Shown: positions 10,973-20,499, numbered from the stretch's first letter. The stretch is DNA of 24,195 nucleotides from Plakobranchus ocellatus (GCA_019648995.1 BLXT01000588.1:4724745-4748939), one strand, 5' to 3'. Numbers and translations: made by a program. Notes: generated by a model not told the origin, from the letters alone.

Positions 10973-11037
<65 letters not shown>
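10800..11037 (+). repeat. Polypyrimidine tract with pure (CT)n core
   Basis: From 10800 the plus strand is almost all pyrimidine, with imperfect CT and TTTCT units. It becomes pure (CT)n at about 10983-11037. Confidence 0.97.
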
Positions 11038-11042
<5 letters not shown>

Positions 11043-11105
11043 TTCTTTTTTAATTTTTTCATCTATGACTATCTATCTTTTTGATCACAAGTGTGCAATT
11101 AAAAA

Positions 11106-11128
11106 AAATAAATAAATAAATAAATAAT
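11106..11128 (+). repeat. (AAAT)n short tandem repeat
   Basis: About five AAAT units follow an A-run. Confidence 0.9.
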
Positions 11129-12886
11129 GTTTTTTCATTCATTCAATAAGAAACAATCAACAAATGCTATGTTCTCCTAAGCTTATATCATACCATTGTA
11201 CTGAAGGAGTATTGATCTGTCTGTTACCTCCTCGTAGCCTGGAATCCCACAACTTTCTTTCTGAACACTCAAACTCCTTGTTTGAGGGGACTTGGCTATC
11301 ACGCAGGCCATAATCCATTGGATGATGGTCAGAAACCGAATGTCACGAATACTAAATTTCTTTATTTTAATCATAGTTTATAGTTACACTCTCTTTAATG
11401 TCAGTCACTTAGTGCTACCACCGTCCTTAAATTTGATAAGAATCAAAATGAATATGACTGGCAACGGGTAAAAATTTGTATTTGCAGATAGCCAGCTCTT
11501 AATAAAGCTCGCAGAACTTTTTGAAAAATATATAAGAAAGAAATGCACAAAGAACAGCTACTTTCCTGAGAAAGCGTTCTCAGGAAAATATGCCGAGTTA
11601 GGTACATTTTTATTGTCAATATACAGGGAGGTTATTTTTTCAGTCATTATGTTTACTCTATTTTCGAATCGAAAACGTTAAAAAAATGATGAAATGTAGT
11701 AAGAACAAAATGATCAGCCATCGACTTCATATTTTCAAAGAAATTATTATGAAACACAAAAAAGTTATACATCGACACTGTTATTAATATTTTGGTGTTC
11801 ACAATTTATCGATGAAGCATAAAAATTACTAAACAGCGAAAAGATTAAAAATAAAAGAGCCTAAACAGTTAAGGTAATATCATAAACAAGTCCAGTATTT
11901 TATCTATTTTTTTTTAAGTTCCTTTTTTAGCAGTGCGAAAACGAAGTTTATTATTTGAAATGTTTTGTTTTTAATTGTATCAAGCAGAAAATAACATCGA
12001 ACAAGCCGTATTGCGGCTTATGAAATTTACTTGTAAAAATAGTATAGTCTTAAGAGCTGAAACTGTTGGAAATCAATAAGATTTTTTTTAATGCCAAGAA
12101 AAAGATGAGGAGCTTAAAAAAATTACTGCTGCAGAATATTACATTGAAATAAAGGCATAAAAAATAACTTCTCTGGTATACTAATCGTTCAGATAGGTTC
12201 CAAGCTCCACAAAATATTGTAGTCAATATCATTACTTTTCATCGATTTATTGGTAGTATTCTCTTCCTTGACCATGGTCTGACAAAGTTTCCACGAGAAT
12301 GGGCATTGGCGCACACTTTAACAATAAATAAGGTTTAGGCAGTTTACTAGATTGAACATTAGAGAATATCCTCATAGAAAGTAATAGAATTTTAAAACAC
12401 CGAATTCAATGGTTTCGACATGTATTCAAGCATTTAAGTTCTTCTTTGCATCAAATCAACAACACTTTTTTTTTTTTTGGAGCCACAATTGTAATCTTTA
12501 TTTTTACCCGGTAGATGATTAATGTTTTTATCGGGATTACAGGTTTCGAAAACATTTTGTTAAAAGTGTCGATATCACTTTGAAATAAATTAGATATCAA
12601 GATGAATATTTGCATAATGGTGCAAGAGCATTACCACAGTTCTAGGCACATCTGATGCCCTACTCGATCACTACGACTCAAATGTTGAGATAACTAAGAC
12701 GACATGTATAGCGTTTTCCTCTGTCCACTGTAGGAAAGCAAATTTACGATGGCTCTTAAGCTTAAATAGCAGAATAATTGAATTTAAAATGAGTTTCTAT
12801 ACAACTTCTTATAAAAATCTTTTTTTTTTTTTCCTTCAGCGCATTTGTTTTTAATCTTCAAAGTTATATAATGACCCTTTTTTTAA
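11129..12886. other. AT-rich DNA with no recognised gene
   Basis: Only short frames (60-63 codons) without motifs. The one structured item is a perfect inverted repeat at 11562-11587. Confidence 0.55.
11562..11587. repeat. Perfect 11-bp inverted repeat (hairpin)
   Basis: TTTCCTGAGAA at 11562-11572 and its exact reverse complement at 11577-11587 enclose a 4-base AGCG loop. No poly-T run follows directly, and no gene is nearby that it could serve. Confidence 0.8.
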
Positions 12887-13026
12887 GGGTGCCAAAGTGT
12901 CACAGCGGCTAGCAAGTCCGCCCTGGGATCTGCAGGGAACTTTCTGTCGCGGGCTCGGGCCTCGCCATCGGCGAAAGCAGGCTTGAAAGCCTGAGATCAT
13001 CTTGTTGTAGATTGGCTAAAAAAAAC
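12887..13026 (+). mobile_element. tRNA-derived SINE, degenerate copy
   Basis: Shares with the 19.4 kb copy the words CACAGCGGCTAGC, AAGTCCGCCCTG, GATCTGCAGGGA and CTTTCTGTCGCGGG, plus the tail CTGAGATCATCTTGTTG and GATTGGCT, ending in an A-run. Box B is damaged (CGGGCTCGGGCCTCG), and the GC-rich stretch after the tRNA head is shortened. The 11-bp terminal stem seen in the better copy is no longer intact. Confidence 0.9.
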
Positions 13027-14420
13027 ACTAAGAAAATAACAAAACTTGTTTCAAAATGTAGATGTAGACCTGATGTAATTGCTATGGTCTGCTCAAGGAT
13101 TTATCGTATGGAAGACCACATTGTAATAATATTAAACTATAATTTCGATGGACCAAGCGTTGGCTTTTGAAAAAAAAAAAGTTGTGTGCTTTGCGCTAAT
13201 TACAAATAATTTTTTGTTTCTCCCAAAAGTGTTTTGCTGCGAGTCCTCGCGCTACCGAGGGAAGAATATTTCAGACTAAAGTCTCGATATCTATATCTCT
13301 ACATTTAATCTAGATAATAATATTACAGACTAGGTCCAACTTTTAATTGCATGATTGTTCCCAAATCTCTGTTCCGCATGTGCGATCCATACACACACAC
13401 ATGCATATTGAAATCGGTTAGAGGACGTTTTATAGCTTTGCTAGGCCTGCGTACGAGTATCGACTCTTTCATGAATCTAGATCAAGAGCTGGTTTCTTAA
13501 TCAAGATAATATCTTTTTCATTTGCACAACTTTTTTACTCATGGGATTAAAGCATTTTTTACAGAGCCTTTTAGCTTTAGTGATTGCCCTTGGGCTTGTT
13601 TTGGTGTGCGAAATGAGGAATTAGATCCAATGGCTCGTTTAAAAGTTAAAAAGTGAAGGGAAAAAACAAACGGGCGATTTCTGCTCCTCATATTGAGACA
13701 TTTTTTTTAAATAAGACAGAACAAAATCCACCATTTACTAACAATATCACCTACTTATCCTTAAAATTTAATAGTTCTGTGTGCAAAGGCTTTTAAGAAT
13801 ATTATTGCCATGCATTATTTAATTTAATCATAAAACTGACTTGGGAACACAATTAAAAAGTACCAAGTTCACGAAAGATCGCATTTAAAATTGGACCTTC
13901 TTGTGAGGTGTCATTAAAAAAAGAATACTGATCATAAATAGAAGATTTTATCAGAACTCTGTAGAATAGATGATCTATTTTACTATTTTCTTAAGACAAA
14001 TGATTGAATGCGGTAAAGTGTCAAAGCAAATGTCTGCCTGATAAATGTCAAGGTGGTTTTTATATAGCTTGTCTGGCCTTTATGCGACAAAATACAATGT
14101 TTTCACTTCATTTTTATCTTTGTGTTAAGGGGGTATAATACTTGTGGAATCAAATTGAAGAATACCAGCTCTAATCTATGATTCCCCTCTTTTACAGCGT
14201 AAAACAGAATAAATATTATCGAAATTTTCATATTTCAAGTTATACACGATCACAGTTTTATTGGTTTAAATATAGTTGAGGTAGAAAATGCACACAATTT
14301 GCCTTAGGTGAAACAAGATATAAACCAAACCGATTAATAACGTTTGAAAGTTTCTGCTTTGAAAAGAAATAGTAGCAATAGGCAAATGCAGTACAAATGT
14401 CTGAAGACAAGTCTGCAACA
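13027..14420. other. No recognised gene
   Basis: AT-rich. A short (CA)n run lies at about 13390-13401, and poly-A and poly-T runs are scattered. Nothing coding was recognised. Confidence 0.5.
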
Positions 14421-14421
14421 C

Positions 14422-14444
14422 CTCTCTCTCTCTCTCTCTCTCTG

Positions 14445-14510
<66 letters not shown>
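14422..14510 (+). repeat. (CT)n microsatellite with GTCT interruption
   Basis: CT repeat broken at about 14443-14452 by GTCTGTCTTT. The Leu/Ser and Arg/Glu frames across it are artefacts. Confidence 0.98.
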
Positions 14511-14513
<3 letters not shown>

Positions 14514-14924
14514 ACTCTTTTATTCATAAGACAAAGTTCTCTTGTCAGTTTAAACGCCCATTAAAGCCTTAATTGTCCGTTCTAGAGTCGTTAAGAGAGC
14601 AAGGATGTCAATTTGAAGTGTGATCAATTATTGATAGCGTGTTTGCTTTTCTCAAACCAATTTAGATCTTTAACTTTACATGACCACTGATAAAAACTGT
14701 GGAGGTGGCTTTTACTGCTTATGAATCTATAATGCAAATATGCTCTTTAGGTATCAAGTTCAAAAGCATTATTCACTCCTTTTTTTATATAGAGAACCAT
14801 TCATCTTTCTTCAAATTATTAAGAAAATCCACTCAGCTAGTTCGTGCAGCAAATATCCTCCAGGCTATTCCCTTGTTTAGAGATTGTCTCGGGGCATTAA
14901 AGCATTGCTTTGCCTCTTTGGGCA

Positions 14925-15040
14925 GATGGGAACCACTCATGTACCTGTGCAACGGCGGCTCGTCTCGATGGGCAAGATGGGCAATGCCCAACCAGATTGG
15001 CTAGGTCCTGACTAGCCTGCAACGACCAAAATAAATTAAA
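14925..15040 (+). repeat. Unnamed GC-richer island, possible short interspersed repeat
   Basis: Starts around TGGGAACCACTCATG and contains GATGGGCAAGATGGGCAATG followed by CCCAACCAGATTGGCTAGG. The GGGCAATGCCC segment can fold on itself. An A/T-rich tail (AAAATAAATTAAAATG) follows, as in a SINE. The words GATGGGCA and GCCCAACCA recur at about 15145 and 15219, and the latter at about 16359. The family is not identified. Confidence 0.4.
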
Positions 15041-15106
15041 ATGTATTGATTTTTAGAAAAAAAATAGAGAAAGAAATAACAATTAACAATCCCCTCTCCT
15101 CAATGA

Positions 15107-15520
15107 CGTATAACCCTAACATAGAGATTATAGACGCCGAGCTAGATGGGCATGCTCAATAACTACTACTACGCCGAAGGACGCGGCCACCAGCTGCTGC
15201 CTTACCGTAGTTGTAGCTCGCCCAACCAAGTTCCTTTACAGCGGCCTGTAATTAACAAACAAAAAGCGAGAGGCACGAGCTGAGCCGTGATCAAGGAGTT
15301 TATCATCAAGGAAAGCACTGTCTTGTCCAATTCATCAGACCAGAAGACAGGGCACGCCCGCAGACCCAAACTGATACTTTCGCTTCCTAGCCCTATCGTC
15401 CCTGTCAGGGGGAATACCTGTGACGTAATCTTTTTTGCGACTCGTCCTTCGCTGCGCAGCCAGCGGCAACCCTCTGGAATAATCTGGAGGTTACTCTTTT
15501 GTTTGCAAGCCTTTAAATAA
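15107..15520 (+). repeat. Unnamed GC-richer island with inverted repeats
   Basis: CG-word-rich sequence (GACGCCGAG, GAAGGACGCGGCCACC) unlike its surroundings. CGAGCTA (15138-15144) is the exact reverse complement of TAGCTCG (15214-15220). CTACTACTACG (15163-15173) pairs with CGTAGTTGTAG (15206-15216) with one mismatch. A 77-codon open frame at 15287-15520 has no known domain. It could be an old SINE, a transposon end or an RNA-derived repeat; I cannot decide. Confidence 0.4.
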
Positions 15521-16261
15521 TTAAATAAATGATGAGGTATGATTGCCGCTAAACGTTTCTAAACTTTAGTTTCACGCAACGTGAACTTGAAATAATATTC
15601 TACCTTTAATGAGTAATCTTGGTCCACACACTACGAAGTTAATAAAAGGGCCAAGAAAACTAGCTTTTAATGATTGAAAACAATTACCGGTATATGTAAT
15701 AAGGACGGCTGTCAACTAGGAGTAGGTTATCATCTTTTCGTTCCAGTAGCTTCTCCCAACAAGAGGTTGGGGGTGTGATGAGCAGGCTCGCCCTGAGCAC
15801 TGTGAGGACTGTGACACTGACATGTTTATGATCAGAAAGTTCATAACGAAAGAGAACCATTTTTCTTGAGAGCCCGATTTCAGGATTACATTTACAAATT
15901 CGGAATGACAGCTTTTTCTTGTGACGATATAACTCAGCTAGATGACAATATGAAACTATTGTGCGGACTCAGAATTTCAGTGTCTTTGAGGAGAGTTTAG
16001 TGTCTTATATTATTTTCTCGTGCAAATTATTCTTTGGTGAGATTATTATTGAAGCTACTGATTTCCATTACATTTTAAGGTTTGCCAGTTGTGTGTTGAT
16101 CTATATAATTATTTCTAAATGTAGGCAAAAGTGATTTCAATAGGTTCCTGATCAATCGAGCTCAACATCAACCAACAGAACATGCAAAATGTGTGGTAAT
16201 GAACACAATATACGATATTTTGCGGCATATATTTCGCGAAAGGAGCGAAGAAAAATTAGAA
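15521..16261. other. No recognised gene
   Basis: AT-rich. GAGGTTGGGGGTGTG and GGCTCGCCCTGAGCACTGTG at 15758-15810 form a small GC-richer patch that I cannot name. Confidence 0.5.
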
Positions 16262-16460
16262 ATTAAGAGACTCGGGTGTGAATCCCCACCAGGGACTCCA
16301 TCCCTCGACCCTGCTTGGTGCCTTCCTGGTCTCCAGACCCCCTGCCAATTGGGGGTATGCCCAACCAATGCTCACACCCACGAGCCGCTGTGTACCTGGG
16401 GGCAGGCACTGACGGTTAACGTTTGTCGGATGGTTCGCCACTGGAAGATTTGATGTAACC
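16262..16460 (+). repeat. Candidate 5'-truncated SINE-like repeat
   Basis: GC-rich island inside AT-rich DNA. It begins with a box B-like GGGTGTGAATCCCC, two mismatches from the GGTTCGAATCC consensus, preceded by ACTC. TATGCCCAACCAATGCTCAC, a CTGGGGGCAGG stretch and a decayed 3' part follow. No box A was found upstream, so if it is a tRNA-derived SINE the head is lost. The short frames on both strands are shadows of this composition. Confidence 0.42.
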
Positions 16461-16836
16461 TGCTATCATAACCATGGTGTTCCTGTTAGTTTGCCATAAA
16501 ATATCGTTCAGCGACCGCGTGGCCCATTCTTGGAGACGTCTAGTGGCTAAGTCCGGCACATGAAAAGCACAATCATGCGAAACAATCTTCTGCTCTTTCC
16601 TACAAAGATTACAAACAATGATCACCAGGATTCGCCCCGTCAAACAAAAGAAGTAGGTATTTATCTGACCCTCTGTAAACTGTCATTTTAACTTCAAAAC
16701 CGAATCGTTGCAAATGCATGAGACGAATCCAATCTTCGTGATCCCGACGCGGCACAATATTTTTCGCAATCTGTTTTTTAAATCTAATTTGACAAAGTAA
16801 GTTATTGTTGGTGATTCCATGTTCAATAGTATTCAT
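16416..16836 (-). CDS. Unidentified minus-strand ORF pair, possible exon or broken gene
   Basis: Two overlapping minus-strand frames look more protein-like than the other anonymous frames. The upstream one (16836-16609, 75 codons) contains PRRDHEDWIRLMHLQRFGF and KYLLLLFDGANPGD. The downstream one (16643-16416, 75 codons) contains CNLCRKEQKIVSHDCAFH and ATRRLQEWATRSLNDILW. Reading through needs a frame change at about 16610-16640. C-x2-C followed by H-x-C-x2-H could be a small metal-binding site. I do not recognise the family. It could be a host exon, a piece of a transposon ORF or chance; the downstream end runs into the SINE-like repeat at 16262-16460. Confidence 0.3.
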
Positions 16837-17015
16837 GCAGAAGCAATGGCTTCATCGAATGAGGAAAAAGTGAAAATATTGGTTTGGAGCAGTGCGAGAA
16901 GAGAACATCGAATGCCCATGATATATGTATATATGGCTATAATGTGTATGTGCATGCGCGAACATATAGCTACATACAAAACACATATGCATATATGTGT
17001 ATATGTTCGTGTGTG

Positions 17016-17018
<3 letters not shown>

Positions 17019-17087
<69 letters not shown>
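17019..17087. repeat. (TA)n microsatellite
   Basis: About 34 AT/TA units, preceded from about 16921 by looser ATATGTATAT, TGTATGTGCATG and similar words. The Tyr/Ile frames across it are artefacts. Confidence 0.98.
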
Positions 17088-17089
<2 letters not shown>

Positions 17090-17126
17090 TATCTACATAT
17101 GTATGTATGAACATTTATTAATTTGA

Positions 17127-17690
17127 CGCCGTTTACTCTGTGTTGTTTAACTTGTTCTAATAAGTTTGAGTTGGTGGATGTATTCCTTTACTATGCTAGG
17201 TATAAAGTAAGCTCTCTCGCAAAAACATTTAAGTGGAGGTGAAACGGCATCCATTCAATATTTTCCAATTCCATTATGAATTTAGAACTAAGTTTGAGGA
17301 AAGCCCTGCATTTTCTCTTTAAAATCTCCTAAAGATTTTCAAATTACTTCTGATTTGCATGAGGCTTTGCTTTATAGCTTTCCTATACTGGTTTGCAATA
17401 ACGTAGCTTTGTAATGATCCTAATACCATTTTCTACCTATTGGTCTCGTCTTTGTGTTCTACCTGTAGGTCATTTAAATTTTAATCATCTACTTAAAAAA
17501 CATGCAGAAGAGTGTCTTATGTTTACTGCTAATAATTTTTCAATTGTGAATCACGTCTCAGTGATAAAATTGAAGACTATGAAATGAATATAATTATTTA
17601 TTTTCACAGAACCCAAAGAGATTCTAATACCCATTCATGCTTATCTGAATACATTTAATCCAATGTAAAATTAGTACGTTGTGATTTTTT
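17127..17690. other. No clear gene; possible degraded 5' part of the plus-strand LINE
   Basis: AT-rich with many stops in all frames. It lies directly upstream of the first recognisable endonuclease block of the LINE at 17.7 kb and may be the more decayed start of that element, but no motif proves this. Confidence 0.4.
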
Positions 17691-17699
17691 AGAGATTCT

Positions 17700-18740
17700 C
17701 AATGCTGAATATCTATAGGTGGAGTTGATCTTACCCAAAGACAACCTTTTTGTCTGTTTTACCTTAGAAACCCTAAGAAATCAATAGAGTGTCAATGTCA
17801 CTTAACATAAGTGTCAGATGATGTTGTTACCAAAATTAAAAATTTTATAATGTCTGGTAACTTCAATATCAATAAATATATTCCTCAAAAACTATGGAAT
17901 TCATTGATTTCTTCCCATCAAATAATTCGATATGCATATGGTTTTGCATGAGTTGATTATAATTTCAGCTCTTTGATAGATCATATTTACAAACATAAAA
18001 ATATCTAATAAAAAAAAAATGTGTGTGATTCTTTGTCGCATCATCGACCATTTTCCCATGGACTTTGGATTAGATTGTTTTAATAAACAAAATCCCTGAA
18101 AAGGTTCATTTTCGTATCTCGAATACTAAGGATTTGGTAAGTTCATGTTTTTAATATGCTGCGGGATATTTTGAGTTGATAAACGTGCTCCCGTCTCTGC
18201 CAAACGTGTTATAAACAAAACCTTTGGTTTTTTTAACTTGGTTCACTCTATGTTTTCGAAAATAAAGAAACTATTTCAAACTCTTGACTAGGAAAGCAAA
18301 AAAAATCATTTGAGAATCTTACAAAAATCAAACAGGCCAAAAAACATATAGGCTGCCATAAATAACTTTACCGGCCGGAATGAACAGTATTTAGAATCTC
18401 CATGGTATGTTTCAACTGTTGATATTTTTAATTCTTCTTTTGCACTAACTAATTGACTTTTTCATGATCTTTTTTCACGCAATATGAAAGGCCGACCGCA
18501 TTACTCGCAGGTTTTTATTTTTTTTTAAATTGATCGAACAGGTGATAAACTGTGTACTTTTAATGTCATTACTATTATTCTTTCAATGTCAAAAATATGC
18601 AAATCCTAAAAAAAAACCATCTTCGTGTATATATAAAAATTAGTAAAAATTATCTCCCACAAATATTGAAGAAAGCATTAGTCATTTCGATTCATAAGAA
18701 AGATGCTCCAAAATTACCTTCTAATTACAAGCCTATTTAA
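17700..18740 (+). mobile_element. Non-LTR retrotransposon (LINE) remnant: endonuclease C-terminus and RT start
   Basis: Plus-strand blocks in the right order for an apurinic-endonuclease LINE. EYL, stop, VELILPKDNLFVCF begins at 17707, and the TAG at 17716-17718 stands where the family has tryptophan. MSGNFNIN at 17850-17873 corresponds to the (L/M)GDFN(I/V)N strand with its aspartate changed to N. SSLIDHIYKHKNI at 17968-18006 is the IDHI block near the end of the nuclease. ALVISIHKKDAPKLPSNYKPI at about 18674-18738 is the first RT block (xPI.KK....NYRPI) and ends in TAA. The 650 bases between are shredded. The rest of the RT is absent, and DIRS-like sequence starts about 150 bases later. The clade is not resolved. 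Confidence 0.8.
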
Positions 18741-19348
18741 ATGTTTTAAATCTAATTTAAATTTAAATCTAATTGTTTAAACCTTTAGTGAGACATAAAT
18801 TCATTCATCTTAATGAGCATTTGACAAAATATAATTTTATCTATCTATTTTAATCATCATCTTGAGCGTGTATTTCTTCGAAATTGTGAGATGTTTCCTG
18901 GTGGTACGCGTATCCATGTTTCAGATTTTAGAAGTAAAAGAATATCAGTGCGAATGTTGGCTCAGATAATTCGCACATTAGTGGCTTGGTTTCCCGGGGT
19001 TGAATATCGTCAATTATATTTATAGAGATTCGAAATTTCTTAAAGTTGATGCTCTCAGAGAAGTTTATAATGTTGATGGAGAAATTTGTCTATCACCGGA
19101 AACGATATGTGACTTGCAATGGTGGTTTATGAGGGCTTCTAAGCAATGAATCACTCTTTATGAGCAAACCAAAAGCAGTTATCAAAACAGATGCCTCAAG
19201 CTACACATGGGTTGCAGTTAAAATGTGTGTAACTGCACATAATATCTAGAGTGATAGTGAGAAACAAAAAAAAAATATCAATATTCTAGAGTTTAGAGCT
19301 GCCATACTTAGTATACAGTCTCTTTCCCGAAATCTCTCAAATTGCTCT

Positions 19349-19361
19349 TTATGTGTTGAAA
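19349..19361 (+). repeat. Target-site duplication, left copy
   Basis: TTATGTGTTGAAA, matched by TTACGTGTTGAAA at 19527-19539 (12 of 13 bases) on the other side of the SINE. In the DIRS frame both read as coding sequence (L-C/R-V-E), so one copy plus the SINE is an insertion into the RNase H region. Confidence 0.9.
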
Positions 19362-19526
19362 GGGGGCGTCGGTGGCACAGTGGCTAGCGAGTCCGCCCTG
19401 AGATCTGCAGGGACCTTTCTGTCGCGGGTTCGAGCCCCGCCACCGGCGCCCTGGCCCGACGGAGGGCCTGAAAGCTTGAGATCACCTTGTTGTGGACTGG
19501 CTATATACAAAAAAACAAAAAAACCA
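19362..19526 (+). mobile_element. tRNA-derived SINE, best-preserved copy
   Basis: Non-autonomous element transcribed by RNA polymerase III and moved by a LINE. Box A is TGGCACAGTGGCTAGCGAG (about 19373-19391), matching TRGCNNAGYNG. Box B is GGTTCGAGCCC (about 19428-19438), matching GGTTCGANNCC. The T-arm stem GCGGG/CCCGC is perfect. The head is closed by GGCGTCGGTGG and CCACCGGCGCC, which pair over 11 bases with one G-U, longer than a normal 7-bp acceptor stem. A unique 3' part follows (CCCGACGGAGGGCCTGAAAG, GAGATCACCTTGTTG, TGTGGACTGGCT), then an A-rich tail (19506-19523). Flanking 13-base duplications show retroposition. The open frames across it on both strands are not genes, though such frames tend to be mispredicted as proteins. 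Confidence 0.95.
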
Positions 19527-19539
19527 TTACGTGTTGAAA
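19527..19539 (+). repeat. Target-site duplication, right copy
   Basis: TTACGTGTTGAAA, one base different from the left copy at 19349-19361. It lies immediately after the A-rich tail of the SINE and immediately before the continuing DIRS RNase H reading frame (MDNTTAVV). Confidence 0.9.
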
Positions 19540-19822
19540 TGGACAACACTACGGCAGTGGTATTTATAAATAATATGGGAGGCACACATTCCGCTGCATG
19601 GAATGCAATCATTTAACAGTTCTTATTGTAGGCAAAGCTAGAGATTTCTTTTTCGGTCTGCCCTAAATTTGGTAAAGATAATGATATTGCAGAGTTTCAG
19701 CAGAAAGCGGTCTATCAATTCTGAGTTGTCAATTAATCGAGACGTGTTCTCTCGACATTGTAAAACATTTGGAAGGCACCTCGTTGATAATTTTGCGGCA
19801 CGCAAATATATAAAGAAGTAGG

Positions 19823-20499
19823 GGAGTTACACAAAGAAGAAGACAGATAGATACGAGGTGAGCCAAATACCAATGTCCACGCACGCAGGCTAGACAATAC
19901 AAAGTAATCTGCTAAGCGTTATGAGATTAGCTGTTACACAATCAAATAAAGTTAATCAAATTAATCCACCCACGAGGAAACTCTCCCCGAGAAACTACTT
20001 CATAGATCAACAAAACGTATAGATACAACCAATAGACATAACTTAAAGATATAATCTACAGATATAATTTATAGATATAATTCCCACACTAATCACTCGC
20101 ACATGCACACGCTTCTAAACTTAATCCATCGGCGATTCTTGTCCGTAGAACTTGTTGCGAGCAGTAGGGTAAATCTCAATGTTCATAGGAATGTTCATAT
20201 ATCTATGTCCAAAGTTCAGACACGAGTTAAATCATGTTTATCACTTAAATGCACCGTCACCAACAATAAATACTGTCGTTCACAGGTCCAGATGTCAAGC
20301 CTTTACGTGAGGGACAATAAAAGCTAGTAAAATAATAGTTATAACGTTATACCACCATTTCAGTTTCACAGGAGAAACATAAATTCGTAGACTTTAGACA
20401 GCAGTCTGGATAGGCACACAGCCTCAAGCAATAAATATAAATATAGATTCAATCGCCACTTCTATGCGATAATACAGGTGGTAGGAAGGTTAAAATATA
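19823..20499. other. Unassigned sequence between the DIRS fragment and the minus-strand LINE
   Basis: No protein block in any frame. It contains a loose 13-base tandem repeat (AGATATAATYTAY, nearly three units) at 20047-20083 with related words before it, and a 74-codon open frame at 20103-20327 without motifs. It could be a 3' region of the DIRS copy, a solo LTR or a LINE 3' tail; none is shown. Confidence 0.45.

Larger units (their letters stand above)
18895..19822 (+). mobile_element. DIRS-like retroelement fragment (end of RT and RNase H), split by a SINE
   Basis: Plus-strand blocks match the RT end and RNase H of DIRS-type (tyrosine-recombinase) retroelements. They include RISVRMLAQIIRTLVAWFPG (about 18938-18997), EICLSPETICDLQWWF (about 19080-19127), IKTDASSYTWVAV with the first RNase H aspartate at 19190-19192, and NINILEFRAAILSIQSLS (about 19276-19329). 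After the SINE come [20 protein letters not shown], with its aspartate at 19542-19544, and DVFSRHCKTFGRHLVDNFAA (about 19742-19801). At least three frame changes and several stops make it dead. The recombinase and methyltransferase domains that usually follow were not found. Confidence 0.82.

Noticed and set aside
14258-14529. Arg/Glu- and Leu/Ser-rich frames
   Set aside because: Translations of the (CT)n tract; the same applies at 23226-23486 and 23758-24148.
16819-17126. Tyr/Ile repeat frames
   Set aside because: Translations of the (TA)n tract and related ATGTAT words.
19366-19449. Functional tRNA gene
   Set aside because: Box A and B are present, but the cloverleaf register is abnormal and a SINE tail, A-run and target-site duplication follow.
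19349-19616. 87-codon open frames on both strands
   Set aside because: They run across a tRNA-derived SINE and its DIRS flank; composition and boundaries follow the SINE.
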